Positions 1 to 6,124 of a DNA stretch of 6,450 nt are shown one piece after another. Made by a program: the position numbers and the translations under genes. The stretch is from Eubacteriales Family XIII. Incertae Sedis bacterium (GTDB taxonomy: Bacteria; Bacillota; Clostridia; Peptostreptococcales; Anaerovoracaceae). Where the stretch lies: assembly GCA_031255695.1 (NCBI GenBank), contig JAIRSA010000110.1:1-6450 (forward strand), read 5' to 3'. Position 1 is the stretch's first letter; each line of letters starts with the position of its first letter. Under the pieces are notes generated by a model. The model ran no database searches and was not told the DNA's origin. It worked only from the letters and a program-made list of their open reading frames with translations.

Positions 1-1209
1 ATGAAGAAAAACAGAAGGACTATACCTCCACCTAGGCGTATCGAACTTGACTATTCCGAAAAATGGGGCAAGGATGTGGAAGAGGCCGTGAGGCTCGCCC
101 TGCTGGATCTGAAGCTGGCGCGGGACGAGGTCAAAGTGACGGTGCTTGAAGAGCCTGTGAGGGGCTTTCTGGGGATAGGGGCCAAGCTTGCGAAGGTCAG
201 GGTAGAGAAAAAGGACGAGGAAGACGCCCCAGCCCCCGAAAAGGCCGCAGGCGCTGGCTATGGCGCCACGGGCGCGGAAAAGGCCGTGCGCGCCGATAGC
301 GTCGCCGCAGAGGCCGGGAGCGCAGTAGGGGCAGCCGCAGATGCAAACGCGGGCCCTGTAGCCGGCGACGACGGCGCCCCATCAAAGCATAAGGTAAGGG
401 ATCTCCGCAAGAAGAAGCCGGCCGAGGGCGCTGCTGGGGCAGAGAAGGGCACGGCTGGAGAGCGGAGGCCGGACAGGCCGGACAGGCAGAGGCCGGGCAG
501 GAGGGAACGCGAGCCCCGCAGGGGGGAGAGGCGCGAACCCGGACGTAGGGAAGACAGCAGGCGGGGCGGCGAAAGGTCCGGCGGAGACCGGTTCGGCAGC
601 GAAAGGCCCAGCGGGGATAGGTTTGGCAGCGAAAGGCCCAGCGGTGGCGAGAGGGGCCGGGGAGGCTCAGCCGAGGGGCGCAGGCGCCCTTCGGAGGAAT
701 ATGACCTGCCGGACTATACGGAAGGCATGGTCAGCGGTGACAGGCCGGAAGGCCTGGTGCCAGTGGCCGAAGGCAACGAGGCCGAGATGTTTTTCAGGGA
801 GCTCGTCACGAAGATGGGCCTGGATCTGGAGATAAAGGCCTTCGAAAACGGCGAGTGCGTGTACATAGAGGTCAGCGGCAAGGATTCACGGACCGTCATC
901 GGCAAGCGCGGTCAGACGCTGGACGCGATCCAGTACCTCACAAATCTGGTGATGAACAAAAGGCAGGAGAAGTACATCCGCGTCATCGTCGATGTCGAGG
1001 GCTACAGATCGAGGAGGGAGAAGACCCTTGAGCTGCTTGCGGCCAAACTCGCGAAGAAGGTCGAGAAGACCGGGCGCAATGTGAAGCTTGAACCTATGAA
1101 CCCCTATGAGCGCAAGGTCATACACGCGACGCTGCAGTCGAATAGCTATGTGACGACCAGGAGCGAGGGCGACGAGCCCTATAGAAGGGTCATTATAGAG
1201 AAGAAATGA
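1..1209 (+). CDS. khpB: KhpB/Jag (EloR) RNA-binding protein with long disordered linker
   Basis: Cytoplasmic RNA-binding protein of the Jag/KhpB/EloR family. Relatives pair with KhpA, bind many transcripts and, in streptococci, affect cell elongation. Three conserved parts are visible. A Jag_N domain lies at about residues 18-70 with the hallmark GFLGIG at 55-60. A KH domain lies at about 259-337 with the IGKRGQ loop at 300-305. An R3H domain lies at about 338-402 with R371-x3-H375. Between Jag_N and KH is a linker of about 185 residues, first Ala/Gly-rich and then Arg/Gly-rich, containing a short tandem repeat. Many family members are about 200-300 residues, so 402 is long because of the linker. 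The ATG is the first base of the window, so its ribosome-binding site and any upstream extension cannot be judged. The stop overlaps the mnmE start. The family call is secure; the regulatory role is inferred from relatives. Confidence 0.93.
   Translation: MKKNRRTIPPPRRIELDYSEKWGKDVEEAVRLALLDLKLARDEVKVTVLEEPVRGFLGIGAKLAKVRVEKKDEEDAPAPEKAAGAGYGATGAEKAVRADSVAAEAGSAVGAAADANAGPVAGDDGAPSKHKVRDLRKKKPAEGAAGAEKGTAGERRPDRPDRQRPGRREREPRRGERREPGRREDSRRGGERSGGDRFGSERPSGDRFGSERPSGGERGRGGSAEGRRRPSEEYDLPDYTEGMVSGDRPEGLVPVAEGNEAEMFFRELVTKMGLDLEIKAFENGECVYIEVSGKDSRTVIGKRGQTLDAIQYLTNLVMNKRQEKYIRVIVDVEGYRSRREKTLELLAAKLAKKVEKTGRNVKLEPMNPYERKVIHATLQSNSYVTTRSEGDEPYRRVIIEKK
214..771 (+). other. Low-complexity RG/GA-rich linker of KhpB
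   Basis: This covers about residues 72-257 of KhpB. The first half is dominated by Ala, Gly and Glu, the second by Arg, Gly, Pro and Ser, with many RR, RG and ER pairs. No folded domain is recognisable. The strong positive charge of the second half would suit non-specific RNA contact next to the KH-R3H module (inference). Family members commonly have a variable charged linker here, but this one is unusually long and repeat-bearing. Confidence 0.8.
571..644 (+). repeat. 30-base tandem repeat, about 2.5 copies, inside khpB
   Basis: Units start at 571, 601 and 631. The first two are 24/30 identical and encode ERSGGDRFGS and ERPSGDRFGS. The third copies only the first 14 bases exactly (ERPSG) before diverging. 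The unit is a multiple of three, so copy-number change keeps the reading frame. This looks like in-frame slippage expansion of the disordered linker. Confidence 0.85.
1206..1209 (+). promoter_or_regulatory. ATGA stop-start overlap coupling khpB and mnmE
   Basis: The mnmE ATG (1206-1208) overlaps the khpB TGA (1207-1209). Only a weak purine-rich stretch (AGAGAAG, about 1197-1203) precedes the start. Translational coupling, with ribosomes terminating on khpB and restarting on mnmE, is the likely way mnmE is initiated (inference from a common arrangement). Confidence 0.8.
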
Positions 1210-2750
1210 GCAGGCTGGACGATACGGTCGCCGCGATTTCCACGCCGCCGGGAGAAGGCGGCATAGGGATAATAAGGATCAGCGGCAGCGAGAGCAAAGC
1301 GGTGCTCTCGAAGATCTTCAGGGAAGGGCGGCGTACCGGCGGCGGGGGCGGAAGCCTTGACAGCGGCGCGGTCGATGGCGGCGAGGGCTTTGACAGCAGC
1401 GCAGTCGATGGAGGCGGAGGCCGCAGCCTTGGCGAAAGCCGTGGCGGCGGAAAACCCGGCGGCAGCGCGGACGCTGGCGGCGGGGGCCTTGACGGCCACG
1501 CAGGGCGCTTTGAGGACAGGCATATGCGCTATGGCCATGTCGTCGCGCAGGACGGGGCGGTCATTGACGAGGCATTTGCGGTGTTTATGGAGAAGCCGCG
1601 CACGTACACAGGCGAGGACGTGGCCGAAATCCATTGCCATGGAAGCATATTGGCCCTGCGCAGGGCGCTTGCAAGGATATTCGCCGAGGGCGTGAGGCCC
1701 GCCGAGCCCGGAGAGTTCACCAAGCGGGCCTTCCTGAACGGGCGGCTCGACCTGGCGCAGGCAGAGGCCGTCATAGATCTCATAAAAGCGAAAACAGAAA
1801 AATCTTTTGACGCGGCCATCCAACAGTTGGATGGCTCGCTTTCAATGTGCATAAAATCGCTGCGCACGGAGCTCACGGGCCTGCTGGCCGATATTGCCGC
1901 CGATCTGGACTATCCAGAGGAGGACGAGGCGCAGATCGACAGGGCCCTGCTGGGCGAAAGCCTGGAGGCCGTGCGCAGGCAGCTGGAGGGGCTGGCGGGC
2001 AGCGCACAGTCCGGCAAGATACTGCGGGAGGGGCTCAAGGCCGTCATCTGCGGCAAGCCCAATGTAGGCAAATCATCGCTGATGAACGCATTGCTGGGCG
2101 AGCAGCGCGTGATCGTGGCCGACACGCCGGGCACGACCCGCGACATAATAGAGGACGGCGCCAATATCGACGGGGTATATGTGAGGTTTTTCGACACGGC
2201 CGGCATACGCCAGACGGAGGACGACGTAGAGCAGATCGGGATAGACAGGAGCAAGGGCGCCTTCAACAGCAGCGATCTGGTGCTGCTCGTGCTGGACAGC
2301 TCGGCGCCGCTCGACGGCGAAGACCTGGAGATAATGCGCCATGTGGGCGGGCGGCCCGCCATAGCGCTGATGAATAAGTCGGATCTGCCCGTCAGGATGG
2401 CGCCTGGCGACGTGGCTGCGGCGCTGCCTGGGGCGGCCATCATCCCGGCCTCCGTGAAGAACGGGGACGGCATAGGGCGGCTCAAGCAGGAAATAAGCGG
2501 GCTTGTGTACCAAGGCAGGGCTACACAGGGGGGCAGCGCGGCGCTCACGAATGCGCGGCAGGAGGATGCGGCCAGGCGCGCACTGGCGGAGATGGACGAC
2601 GCCTTGGCGGCCTTCCGCTCCGGAGAGACGCTGGACCTCGTGGAAATACCGATAAGGGCCGCATGGGAGTTTTTGGGCGAGATCACAGGGGAGTCCGCAG
2701 CCGAGGATATCATAGAACGCGTTTTCGAAAAGTTCTGCCTGGGAAAGTGA
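1206..2750 (+). CDS. mnmE: tRNA uridine-5-carboxymethylaminomethyl(34) modification GTPase MnmE, with Gly-rich insertion
   Basis: MnmE (TrmE) is a GTPase that works with MnmG to install the aminomethyl-type group on C5 of wobble U34 in tRNAs for split-box codons. It has an N-terminal folate-binding/dimerisation domain (about 1-180, interrupted), a helical domain, and an inserted G domain. G-domain motifs are GKPNVGKSS at 283-291 (P-loop), DTPGTTRD at 306-313, DTAG at 330-333 and NKSD at 390-393. The protein ends FCLGK, with C511 equivalent to the conserved C-terminal Cys of the C-[ILV]-G-K motif. Usual length is about 450-460; this protein has 514 because of a Gly/Ser/Asp-rich insertion at about residues 41-102. 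All catalytic motifs are intact, so it should be active. It overlaps khpB by 4 bases and is followed by mnmG after 7 bases, as expected for partners in one complex. Confidence 0.96.
   Translation: MSRLDDTVAAISTPPGEGGIGIIRISGSESKAVLSKIFREGRRTGGGGGSLDSGAVDGGEGFDSSAVDGGGGRSLGESRGGGKPGGSADAGGGGLDGHAGRFEDRHMRYGHVVAQDGAVIDEAFAVFMEKPRTYTGEDVAEIHCHGSILALRRALARIFAEGVRPAEPGEFTKRAFLNGRLDLAQAEAVIDLIKAKTEKSFDAAIQQLDGSLSMCIKSLRTELTGLLADIAADLDYPEEDEAQIDRALLGESLEAVRRQLEGLAGSAQSGKILREGLKAVICGKPNVGKSSLMNALLGEQRVIVADTPGTTRDIIEDGANIDGVYVRFFDTAGIRQTEDDVEQIGIDRSKGAFNSSDLVLLVLDSSAPLDGEDLEIMRHVGGRPAIALMNKSDLPVRMAPGDVAAALPGAAIIPASVKNGDGIGRLKQEISGLVYQGRATQGGSAALTNARQEDAARRALAEMDDALAAFRSGETLDLVEIPIRAAWEFLGEITGESAAEDIIERVFEKFCLGK
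1326..1511 (+). other. Gly-rich insertion in the MnmE N-terminal domain
   Basis: These are residues about 41-102. They lie between the first conserved block (ending VLSKIF, 33-38) and the block beginning RHMRYGHVV (105 on). In ordinary MnmE these blocks are separated by only a few residues. The insert is mostly Gly, Ser, Asp and Ala, has no hydrophobic core, and contains an 11-codon tandem repeat. Conserved sequence resumes cleanly on both sides, so it is an in-frame insertion into a loop, not a frameshift. A disordered loop is the likely outcome. Confidence 0.8.
1356..1421 (+). repeat. 33-base tandem repeat (2 copies) in the MnmE insertion
   Basis: Two adjacent units, 1356-1388 and 1389-1421, are 27/33 identical. 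They encode LDSGAVDGGEG and FDSSAVDGGGG. Several of the differences are silent or conservative. The frame-preserving unit suggests duplication as the way the insertion grew. Confidence 0.85.
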
Positions 2751-2760
2751 GAGATATATG
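2743..2760 (+). promoter_or_regulatory. mnmG start context
   Basis: The mnmE TGA (2748-2750) is followed after 7 bases by the mnmG ATG (2758). The only Shine-Dalgarno-like sequence is purine-rich GTGAGAG overlapping the stop (about 2747-2753). An alternative ATG at 2773 (Met6) has no purine-rich leader, so 2758 is preferred. The short gap again fits coupled translation. Confidence 0.55.
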
Positions 2761-5646
2761 CAGCATTACAATATGGGCAGTTACGACGTGGCCGTCATCG
2801 GCGCGGGGCACGCAGGGTGCGAGGCGGGGCTGGCGGCAGCCCGCATGGGCATGAAGACGCTCGTGCTCTCGATACAGCTTGAAGCCGTGGCGCTGATGGC
2901 CTGCAACCCGTCAATAGGAGGGGCAGGGAAGGGGCAGCTCGTCAGGGAGATAGACGCGCTGGGCGGTGAGATGGGCCTGATCATTGACAGGACGTTCATC
3001 CAGAGCCGCATGCTCAACCGCGCCAAGGGGCCGGCGGTGCATTCCCCGCGCGCCCAGGCGGACAAGGCGCGCTACCATGCCGAGATGAAGCATGCGCTGG
3101 AGATGCAGCCGGGCCTTGATCTGAAGCAGGGCGAGGCGGTGGACATCATCGTGGAGGATGGGGCCGTGCGCGGCGTCGTGCTCAGGACAGGCGCCGTATA
3201 CAGCGCCAAAGCCGTGATAATAGCGACAGGCACCTTCCTCGGCGGCCGGGTATTTATAGGCGAAAGCTCGTATGAAAGCGGCCCGGGGGGGCTGGCGCCG
3301 GCTGCCGCCCTTTCTTCGGCCCTGGAAGGCCACGGGATCAGGCTCCGCAGGTTCAAGACAGGCACCCCGGCGCGCGCGCTCGCGCAGAGCCTGCACTTCG
3401 ACAGGATGCAGGAGCAGCTGGGGGACGAGCGCACTACGCCTTTTTCCTTTATGAACGACGAGATCGGGCCAAACACTGCAAGCTGCTGGCTGACATATAC
3501 CAATGAGGGGACGCACGCCATCATAATGCGCAACCTCGCCAGATCGTCACTGTACAGCGGCATGATCAAAGGCCGCGGCCCGCGCTACTGCCCCTCGATA
3601 GAGGACAAGGTAAACAGGTTCGCGGACAAGGACAGGCATCAGATCTTCATAGAGCCGGAAGGGCTTTCGACGGATGAGGTATATATACAGGGCATGTCCA
3701 CGAGCATGCCAGAGGATGTCCAGCATGAATTCTACCGCTCTATAAGGGGGCTCGAAGACGCCGTGTTCGCGCGGCCGGGCTATTCCATCGAGTACGACTG
3801 CATAGATCCCTTGGCGCTTAAATCGACATTAGAGTATAAATATATAAATAATCTATTTTGCGCGGGGCAATTCAATGGCACTTCGGGATATGAGGAGGCT
3901 GCCGCCCAAGGGCTGATGGCTGGGATCAACGCGGCCCTGAAGCTGAGTGGCCGTGCGCCGTTCATACTGGGGCGCGACGAGGCCTATATAGGCGTCATGA
4001 TAGACGACCTCGTCACCAAGGGCGCTTCGGAGCCTTACCGGATCATGACATCGAGGGCCGAGTACAGGCTTGTGCTTAGGCAGGACAACGCCCACCTGCG
4101 CCTTACGGAGAAGGGCTGGGCCATCGGCCTGGCCAGCCAGCAGAGGCACGATAGGTATTTGGCGGCAAAACGCGAGATCGAAGCTGAGCTTGACAGGCTC
4201 GCAAAGACAAAGCCTGAGCTTGGGGAGGCGAACGCATTTCTGTGCGGCCTAGGCGCCGCGCCGCTCCAAAAGCGGGCCTCGCTCGCCGAAATCCTCCGGC
4301 GCCCAGAGGTGGGCTATGAAGGGATGGCTGCGATCGATCCAGGGCGGCCGGACATATCCAGGCATTCGAAGGCGCAGGCGGAGATACAGATCAAATATGC
4401 TGGCTATATCGCCAAGCAGCAGGCGCAGATAGAGCGCTTCAAGAAGACAGAGGAGATGAAGATCCCTGCGGGCATCGATTACGCGCAGCTCGACGGGATA
4501 AGGATAGAGGCGAGGGAGAAGCTTTCCGCCGTGCGGCCAGGCTCGATCGGCCAGGCGAGCAGGGTGGCAGGCGTAAACCCGGCAGATATCAACGTCCTCA
4601 TGATACACCTGGCGAAGATGCAAGGCATGAAGGCTGATGGCGGCCCACATGCCGCAAACAGCAGCGGCGCTGCCATCGCTGCGGGCGGCATAGGGGAGGT
4701 GCCCGGCGGAACGGCCGTGTCGGGTGGCGGCGGGCTGGCTGTGCCTGCCGGCAGCGAGATTGCTGTGTCTGCCGCCAGCGGAGCGGCTGGCGGAATCGGT
4801 GCCGATGCCGGATCGGCAGGATCAGGGGTTGTGCCTAGCAGCCCGCCAGCTAAGAGCGGCATGGGGGACACGTCTGGCAGGCCGGATGGCGGCGGGCTGG
4901 CTGTGCCTGCCGGCAGCAGGGCGGACGATGTATTGGCGCAGGGGATTGCGGATCTGGGGATCGCCTGTGGGCGGGCGCAGACGGAAAAACTCCTCGCCTA
5001 TATGGAGCAGGTGCTGGAGCTCAACCGCCATTTGAACCTCACCTCCATCACAGACAGAGCGCAGTTCATAATAAAGCACATACTCGACTCGCTTGCATGC
5101 TGCAACTGGCCAGAGATCAAAGAAGCTGAAAGGGTGGTAGATATAGGCACCGGCGCAGGCTTTCCCGGAGTGCCGCTGGCCATACTCATGCCCCAAAAAT
5201 CCTTCATATTGGTGGATTCTTTGGGGAAACGGCTGAATGCGATCAACGGGTTTATAGAATATATAAATATAGATAATGTATTTACAAAGCATGGGAGGGC
5301 GGAATCCCTGGCCCATCAGGCGGATTTCCGAGAGCGCTTTGATGTATGCCTTTCACGCGCAGTTTCGGAGTTGCCTGTGCTGGCCGAATATTGCCTGCCA
5401 TTCATAAAGCCGGGTGGTTGGCTGTATGCATACAAGGGCGAGGCTGCATCCCAGGAAATGCCAAAAGCGGAATACGCCATAAATCTTTTGGGTGGGCAGC
5501 TGGCCGGCATAAGAGATTCTGGACTTAAGAAGTATGGCATAGAGCATAAGATCGTGATTGTAGAAAAAACCGGTCCCACCCCGGCCAGATATCCCCGGCA
5601 GGCCGGAAAGCCGGAGAAGGCCCCGCTAGGTACAGTAAAAAAATAA
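2758..5646 (+). CDS. mnmG-rsmG: MnmG-RsmG fusion: tRNA U34 modification FAD enzyme joined to 16S rRNA G527 N7-methyltransferase
   Basis: One open frame of 962 codons encodes two normally separate enzymes. Residues 1 to about 623 are MnmG (GidA), the FAD-dependent partner of MnmE. It shows a GAGHAG dinucleotide-binding motif at 15-20, Cys49 in ACNPSIGG and Cys278 in GPRYCPSIEDK (the two conserved family cysteines), GTSGYEEAAAQG at 374-385, and the helical C-terminal domain ending near NVLMIHLAK (612-620). About 99 low-complexity residues follow. Residues 723-962 are RsmG (GidB), with KHILDS at 773-778, the SAM-binding DIGTGAGFPG at 795-804, SRAV at 866-869 and a normal C-terminal tail. Both halves have close to full family length (about 625 and 240), so neither is truncated. 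The genes are adjacent in many bacteria; loss of the intervening stop and start is the simplest origin. Separate production of RsmG by internal initiation or proteolysis is possible but unproven. Confidence 0.93.
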   Translation: MQHYNMGSYDVAVIGAGHAGCEAGLAAARMGMKTLVLSIQLEAVALMACNPSIGGAGKGQLVREIDALGGEMGLIIDRTFIQSRMLNRAKGPAVHSPRAQADKARYHAEMKHALEMQPGLDLKQGEAVDIIVEDGAVRGVVLRTGAVYSAKAVIIATGTFLGGRVFIGESSYESGPGGLAPAAALSSALEGHGIRLRRFKTGTPARALAQSLHFDRMQEQLGDERTTPFSFMNDEIGPNTASCWLTYTNEGTHAIIMRNLARSSLYSGMIKGRGPRYCPSIEDKVNRFADKDRHQIFIEPEGLSTDEVYIQGMSTSMPEDVQHEFYRSIRGLEDAVFARPGYSIEYDCIDPLALKSTLEYKYINNLFCAGQFNGTSGYEEAAAQGLMAGINAALKLSGRAPFILGRDEAYIGVMIDDLVTKGASEPYRIMTSRAEYRLVLRQDNAHLRLTEKGWAIGLASQQRHDRYLAAKREIEAELDRLAKTKPELGEANAFLCGLGAAPLQKRASLAEILRRPEVGYEGMAAIDPGRPDISRHSKAQAEIQIKYAGYIAKQQAQIERFKKTEEMKIPAGIDYAQLDGIRIEAREKLSAVRPGSIGQASRVAGVNPADINVLMIHLAKMQGMKADGGPHAANSSGAAIAAGGIGEVPGGTAVSGGGGLAVPAGSEIAVSAASGAAGGIGADAGSAGSGVVPSSPPAKSGMGDTSGRPDGGGLAVPAGSRADDVLAQGIADLGIACGRAQTEKLLAYMEQVLELNRHLNLTSITDRAQFIIKHILDSLACCNWPEIKEAERVVDIGTGAGFPGVPLAILMPQKSFILVDSLGKRLNAINGFIEYINIDNVFTKHGRAESLAHQADFRERFDVCLSRAVSELPVLAEYCLPFIKPGGWLYAYKGEAASQEMPKAEYAINLLGGQLAGIRDSGLKKYGIEHKIVIVEKTGPTPARYPRQAGKPEKAPLGTVKK
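4725..4755 (+). repeat. 31-base direct repeat, copy 1 (MnmG-RsmG linker)
   Basis: Bases 4725-4755 are identical to 4887-4917 over all 31 positions. The copies are 162 bases (54 codons) apart, so they share a reading frame and both encode GGGLAVPAGS. Flanking bases differ on both sides. Confidence 0.95.
4887..4917 (+). repeat. 31-base direct repeat, copy 2 (MnmG-RsmG linker)
   Basis: Second exact copy of 4725-4755. It lies just before the first conserved RsmG residues. Recombination between the copies would remove 54 codons in frame and shorten the linker without breaking the fusion. Confidence 0.95.
4924..5646 (+). other. rsmG: RsmG methyltransferase domain of the fusion protein
   Basis: Residues 723-962 (240 aa) match a whole RsmG, a SAM-dependent methyltransferase acting on the 530 loop of 16S rRNA; loss in other bacteria gives low-level streptomycin resistance. 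The N-terminal helix contains LNRHLNLTSI. The SAM motif is DIGTGAGFPG, followed by LVDSLGKR after the next strand. The end (TPARYPRQAGKPEKAPL) resembles the usual C-terminus of Bacillota RsmG. No ATG lies where a free RsmG would start. The nearest candidates are TTG at 4933 (Leu726, with AGGGCGG about 10 bases upstream) and ATG at 4861 (Met702, weak leader). Neither is convincing. Confidence 0.92.
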
Positions 5647-5709
5647 TGGTTACGCGACGGTGGGAAGGGAAGGGCGTCGTCCCCAATACTATCTGCCGGC
5701 CAATAGCGT

Positions 5710-5734
5710 TCTCCGATTAAAACCATCGCGGAGA
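5710..5734. other. Strong hairpin downstream of the fusion gene
   Basis: TCTCCG (5710-5715) pairs with CGGAGA (5729-5734), and inner GAT/ATC bases (5715-5717, 5725-5727) allow alternative pairing. It is about 65 bases past the rsmG stop but is followed by TCCTGGC instead of a T-run, so it is not a canonical intrinsic terminator. It could protect the 3' end of the transcript (inference). Confidence 0.5.
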
Positions 5735-5763
5735 TCCTGGCTGTGTTTCAGTTGGAGTACAGT

Positions 5764-5820
5764 ATGAGGCACGGTCAAGCGATAGTGCATAAGCAATATT
5801 TATTTTTAATATTTGCGTGA
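5764..5820 (+). CDS. Possible 18-codon micro-ORF
   Basis: ATG at 5764 opens a short frame, MRHGQAIVHKQYLFLIFA, ending at TGA 5818-5820. TGGAG (5753-5757) sits 6 bases upstream, a reasonable Shine-Dalgarno distance. The C-terminal half is hydrophobic. It lies about 40 bases upstream of the attenuator-like structure, so a leader-peptide role is conceivable. It is not recognised as any known peptide and may be chance. Confidence 0.22.
   Translation: MRHGQAIVHKQYLFLIFA
5793..5816. repeat. AT-rich imperfect inverted repeat
   Basis: GCAATATT (5793-5800) and AATATTTGC (5808-5816) are inverted copies with one bulged base, flanking TATTTTT. It could form a weak hairpin or simply mark an AT-rich flank; it lies inside the micro-ORF at 5764. 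Confidence 0.45.
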
Positions 5821-5825
5821 AAACA

Positions 5826-5922
5826 GAAGCCCTATTTTTGCTGATATCAAAAGAAACTCGCCCGTGACGATGTACGGGTCAAAATGAACAGAAAACCCGC
5901 CTACGGGGCGATTTTGGGCTTC
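5826..5922. ncRNA. Possible structured RNA or attenuator-like element
   Basis: GAAGCCC (5826-5832) pairs perfectly with GGGCTTC (5916-5922), closing about 83 bases. Inside, CCCGT (5861-5865) pairs with ACGGG (5874-5878), and CGCC (5898-5901) pairs with GGCG (5907-5910). A third helix, CGGGT (5875-5879) with ACCCG (5895-5899), excludes both inner hairpins. A second GAAGCCC at 5969-5975 could compete for 5916-5922. This matches no RNA family I recognise; helices are short, so it may be coincidental. Confidence 0.3.
5892..5915. terminator. Candidate weak bidirectional intrinsic terminator
   Basis: AAAA (5892-5895), CGCC (5898-5901), a 5-base loop, GGCG (5907-5910) and TTTT (5912-5915) form an A-tract/stem/T-tract arrangement readable on both strands. 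The GC stem is only 4 pairs and the T-tract only 4 long, so efficiency would be modest. It is the best terminator-like sequence after the operon, about 250 bases beyond the stop. On the minus strand the neighbouring hairpin 5861-5878 is also followed by a T-rich run (complement of 5849-5855). Confidence 0.35.
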
Positions 5923-6026
5923 AAAACGAATTGGGCATAAAAGGAAATAAATCACACGGTCTTCTAGAGAAGCCCTAGACTATCCATCCATAAATTACCA
6001 TTCAGAAGTCCGAACGAAGGAGAAAT

Positions 6027-6095
6027 ATGCCATCCGTCGCGGCGCAATCGATCCCCGATGAACTATTTAACAAAATTTCAAATATAAGAAATTAA
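6027..6095 (+). CDS. Possible 22-codon micro-ORF with good ribosome-binding site
   Basis: ATG at 6027 is preceded by AAGGAG (6017-6022) at 4 bases' spacing, the best Shine-Dalgarno in the window. The frame begins MPSVAAQSIPDELFNKISN and stops at TAA 6093-6095. The sequence is soluble and protein-like but unrecognised. It may be a small protein, a leader peptide, or the surviving 5' end of a gene lost by rearrangement. No clear promoter is visible upstream. Confidence 0.3.
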   Translation: MPSVAAQSIPDELFNKISNIRN

Positions 6096-6124
6096 TGGGT
6101 GATAATACTACTTAATTTGGCGTT

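Larger units (their letters stand above)
4627..4923 (+). other. Low-complexity linker between MnmG and RsmG
   Basis: These are residues about 624-722, rich in Gly, Ala, Ser, Val and Pro, with no stop codon in frame. The decapeptide GGGLAVPAGS appears twice, encoded by an exact 31-base direct repeat. No domain is recognisable. The length would let the methyltransferase swing free of the MnmG C-terminal domain, which contacts MnmE and tRNA in known complexes (inference). Confidence 0.85.

Noticed and set aside
1179..1823. 214-codon open frame on the minus strand
   Set aside because: It is antisense to MnmE across conserved domains and the GC-rich insertion; composition alone keeps it open, and its Ala-rich product resembles no family I recognise.
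1910..2713. 267-codon open frame on the minus strand
   Set aside because: Mirror of the MnmE G domain, whose P-loop, DTAG and NKSD motifs prove the + strand reading.
3811..3840. TTGGCG, 18 bases, TATAAA: possible internal promoter in the MnmG part
   Set aside because: Matches sigma-70 boxes moderately, but lies in conserved MnmG coding sequence about 1.1 kb before the RsmG domain; a local AT-rich codon run explains it.
4618..4930. Fusion explained by a sequencing frameshift joining two genes
   Set aside because: MnmG, linker and RsmG share one frame, and the linker repeats keep that frame over 54 codons. A single base error would not produce this, although a missed stop by substitution cannot be excluded without reads.
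5790..6120. Possible replication origin, since mnmG-rsmG often lies near oriC
   Set aside because: AT-rich patches exist, but no cluster of TTATCCACA-type DnaA boxes was found on either strand and dnaA/dnaN/parAB are absent from the window.
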